Shown piece by piece: positions 62,155 to 64,000 of a stretch of 64,000 nt of DNA. The position numbers and the translations under genes are program-made. Every line of letters begins with the position of its first letter. Position 1 is the first letter of the stretch. The DNA lies in assembly GCA_004561445.1 (NCBI GenBank), contig SFVX01000001.1, positions 434,001-498,000 of the forward strand. The letters are read 5' to 3'. Under the pieces are notes generated by a model that did no database searches, had not been told where the DNA came from, and was given only the letters and a program-made list of their open reading frames with translations. This DNA comes from a bacterium. Its GTDB lineage: Bacteria > Patescibacteriota > Saccharimonadia > Saccharimonadales > Saccharimonadaceae.

Positions 62155-62929
62155 AATAGTAGCATCCGTAAATAACAGAGAGATTGTCGTATTTGGCGGT
62201 GATGAGACGGGGCATAGTGATGTGAGAAGGTAAGGCTGCGGCAAGGCGAGTGCGGAGCTCTTTGCGATAAAGATTAAGATTTAGCCCGAGTGGGCCGCCG
62301 AAGAAAATGCGATCGGGCTTAATGGAGGCAGTGAGTGGAGTAAGGCCAAGCAACATACGAGTTACGATTTCGCGAAATGTGGCAGGATCAGTAATGTCTG
62401 AAACGTAGCAATCGTATTTGGCGCGGATAGCGCTGGCGGCGGCAAGATCTTCCCATTCAGTTTCTTTGCCTTCATAGACGTAGAGATTGTGGCCGGGTTC
62501 GAAGTCGCGATATTTTTTGACAAGTGCGCCGTTCTCGATGACGGCACCACCAATGCCGGTGGAGAAGGTGAAATAAAGACTACGGCCAGTACAGTTGCGA
62601 GCTTCGGCGAGGCCGGCGAGATTGGCGTCGTTTTCGATATAGACGGGGAGATGGAAATCGTCAGTTAAGAGCTTTGCGAGGTCAAAATTGCGCCAAGGAA
62701 GGTTGCCGAGCCAGACGCATTTGTTGTGATGAACGATGCCGGGCATGGCGACAGAAATAGCTTTGAGGTTACTGGTGGTAAAATTGGCACGGATTTGCAT
62801 GAGGAGGTTGGAATAGAATTCGGTCTGACTGAAAATAGTGGCGAACTTGATGGAGTGGAGAATTTTGCCCTGAGAATTAACGAGTGCAATGAGAGTTTTG
62901 GTGCCACCAATGTCAATACAGAGATACAT
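62123..62929 (-). CDS. ROK-family sugar kinase
   Basis: 268 residues. ASKHA signatures: CIDIGGTKT (phosphate 1), AMPGIV, IENDANLAGLAEA (catalytic Asp in NDAN), STGIGGAVIENG and the EPGH motif (substrate His). The Cys cluster of classic ROK zinc sites is absent. It probably phosphorylates glucose or another hexose. TATAAT ends 6 nt before the ATG (leaderless). First of a two-gene unit with the M78 peptidase. Confidence 0.9.
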   Translation of the reverse strand: MYLCIDIGGTKTLIALVNSQGKILHSIKFATIFSQTEFYSNLLMQIRANFTTSNLKAISVAMPGIVHHNKCVWLGNLPWRNFDLAKLLTDDFHLPVYIENDANLAGLAEARNCTGRSLYFTFSTGIGGAVIENGALVKKYRDFEPGHNLYVYEGKETEWEDLAAASAIRAKYDCYVSDITDPATFREIVTRMLLGLTPLTASIKPDRIFFGGPLGLNLNLYRKELRTRLAAALPSHITMPRLITAKYDNLSVIYGCYYYAKEQEKRAK

Positions 62930-63037
62930 AGGTCTATTATAACAGTTACGCGAAAATGTATAAGAAATTGATACCGCATATGCTTCTATAGAGGTGGAAA
63001 AGGTTGTATAATATGGAGCAAAGAGGAGTTTATAAAA

Positions 63038-63421
63038 ATGGATGTGAATGCGAAATATAAGCGCTGGGGTAGGACTGCGGTTGCGGGGCTAGCAGCAGTG
63101 ATTGTGATTGCGGGACTCGTGATTGCGGTGACTTTGGCGCGCGATCCGAAACCAAATGGCGAAGCAATCGTACAAGATCCGACACCAGAATATATTGCTG
63201 GTGAAGACGAAAAGAAAGACGAGTCTGAAGAAAAAGACAGCGAGAAGACTGAAAACTCAACTGATAAACCAGCGGCCGATAAGCCAGTTGAGGCGCCAGT
63301 AGTAAGCGATAATACTGAGATGCCAAAGACTGGTGCAGAGGATATCTTGCCAAGTTTTGTGCTAATGGCGATGGCGGCTGCATTAGTAGCTTACAATTTC
63401 GAGCTACGCCATAAAGCATAA
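63038..63421 (+). CDS. Sortase-anchored surface protein (MPKTG signal)
   Basis: 127 residues. It has an N-terminal signal or anchor (AVAGLAAVIVIAGLVIAVTL), a short Lys/Glu/Asp-rich disordered stalk, then MPKTG, a hydrophobic helix (LPSFVLMAMAAALVAYNF) and RHKA. This is a variant LPXTG sorting signal, different from the NVLTG/PVATG type of the 24-27 kb pilus locus, so it is probably served by another sortase. A terminator follows. Confidence 0.82.
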   Translation: MDVNAKYKRWGRTAVAGLAAVIVIAGLVIAVTLARDPKPNGEAIVQDPTPEYIAGEDEKKDESEEKDSEKTENSTDKPAADKPVEAPVVSDNTEMPKTGAEDILPSFVLMAMAAALVAYNFELRHKA

Positions 63422-63460
63422 GTTTTTGCTGATACTTGATTATATCTTGAAAATATCATA

Positions 63461-63498
63461 AAATAATGAGTAGCTTGGGGTTACTCATTATTTTTTGA
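63461..63498 (+). terminator. Terminator
   Basis: AATAATGAGTA pairs with TACTCATTATT, followed by TTTT. A TTGATT/TAAAAT promoter-like pair (63436-63464) overlaps its 5' arm. Confidence 0.82.
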
Positions 63499-63555
63499 GG
63501 AATTTGGTTTTCTTGAGAGATGATGAGTAACTCCAACGAAAGGAAAAATACAAGA

Positions 63556-64000
63556 ATGGCCCAAAAAGCTAAAATTACAATGGATGAGCTGCTTGCTCAA
63601 GAGGAAGTAACTCCTATTGTTCTTGGCGACACTATCGATGGTATCGTAATGTCAGTCAAGAAACACGAGATCTTGATTGATCTTGGCGCTCGTGGTGTTG
63701 GTATGGTTCCACGCCGTGAGGTTGCATTTGGTCGTCAACTTAAGGTTGGTGACGAGGTATCTGCAAGTGTTGTCGATACCGAAATGGAAGATGGCATGGT
63801 ATTGCTATCGCTTCGCAAAGCCGTAAAAGAGAAGGGTTGGGATGAGATCTCTACCAAGCTCGATGCTGGCGAAATCATCGAGGTTCAGCCATATGACGCC
63901 AACCGTGGCGGTTTGTTGGTTGAATACGAAGGTATTCGTGGCTTCTTGCCAGTTTCTCAACTTTCGGCCGAGCACTACCCACGCGTTGGCGGTTCTGATA
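63556..64000 (+). CDS. rpsA: Ribosomal protein bS1, 3' end outside window
   Basis: The first 148 codons, open at the window edge. MDELLAQEEVTPI is followed by repeated S1 OB-fold units: GDTIDGIVMSVKKHEILIDL, ARGVGMVPRREV, then GEIIEVQPYDANRGGLLVEY and IRGFLPVSQLS. bS1 binds mRNA on the 30S subunit, which matters because many genes here look leaderless or weakly initiated. Confidence 0.93.
   Translation, partial: MAQKAKITMDELLAQEEVTPIVLGDTIDGIVMSVKKHEILIDLGARGVGMVPRREVAFGRQLKVGDEVSASVVDTEMEDGMVLLSLRKAVKEKGWDEISTKLDAGEIIEVQPYDANRGGLLVEYEGIRGFLPVSQLSAEHYPRVGGSD

Overview
The window looks like chromosome from a member of Candidatus Saccharibacteria (TM7), an episymbiotic CPR bacterium. The best evidence is the 16S rRNA gene at 57839-59316, which has the unusual GCCGCGGTCATACG in the 515 region that I associate with this group. 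Small compact genes, type IV pilus genes, sortase-type surface proteins and the near absence of biosynthetic genes agree. The taxonomy comes from reading the sequence, not from a search.

Layout. 1-7.9 kb: argS (5' truncated), two orphan genes, mscL-orn, dnaG and rpoD. 8.0-12.1 kb: a type IV pilus block (pilT, pilC, a prepilin with a structured leader, prepilin peptidase), then a Xer recombinase. 13-21.4 kb: membrane-anchored proteins of unknown role, ndk, a PpiC-type foldase, a SpoU methyltransferase, tRNAs and a uracil-DNA glycosylase-like gene. 21.5-23.5 kb: a membrane GT2 glycosyltransferase. 23.6-27.5 kb: a four-gene sortase-pilus operon resembling the streptococcal FCT type (tip-like protein, FctA/Spy0128-like pilin, SipA-like inactive signal peptidase, class B sortase). 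28-35.8 kb: a DUF1704-like metallopeptidase, thrS, two tandem paralogous membrane proteins and a UvrD/PcrA helicase. 35.9-37.5 kb: two orphan paralogues. 37.6-46.5 kb: rpsF-ssb-rpsR-efp-miaA, rpmB, an M50 protease, a Nudix-RNase H fusion, rnpB, infC-rpmI-rplT and comM. 46.6-48.1 kb: an RNA-rich region with tmRNA, a small antisense-strand RNA and a large structured RNA. 48.2-57 kb: a TraG/VirD4-like ATPase operon and gyrB-gyrA. 57-64 kb: a stand-alone 16S unit, a second small RNA, tRNA-Ile followed by a tRNA-Ala-like minihelix, a KGG protein, a ROK kinase, an MPKTG surface protein and the start of rpsA.

Most unusual points. (1) Three of the four pilus-operon genes, and comM, are each one continuous reading frame broken only by in-frame TGA codons (five TGA; no frameshift, TAA or TAG), although TGA is a normal stop elsewhere in the window. 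(2) A roughly 650-nt non-coding locus has its own promoter and many perfect helices. A small RNA diverges from it, and that small RNA has an architectural relative at 60 kb. (3) A 37-nt CCA-ended hairpin with a G3:U70-type pair follows tRNA-Ile where a tRNA-Ala would be expected. (4) At least twelve genes have the -10 box only 6-7 nt before the start codon, which implies leaderless mRNAs. (5) A perfect 7-bp inverted repeat, TGTTGTA-N5-TACAACA, recurs in dnaG and near the RNA locus, with partial copies in comM.
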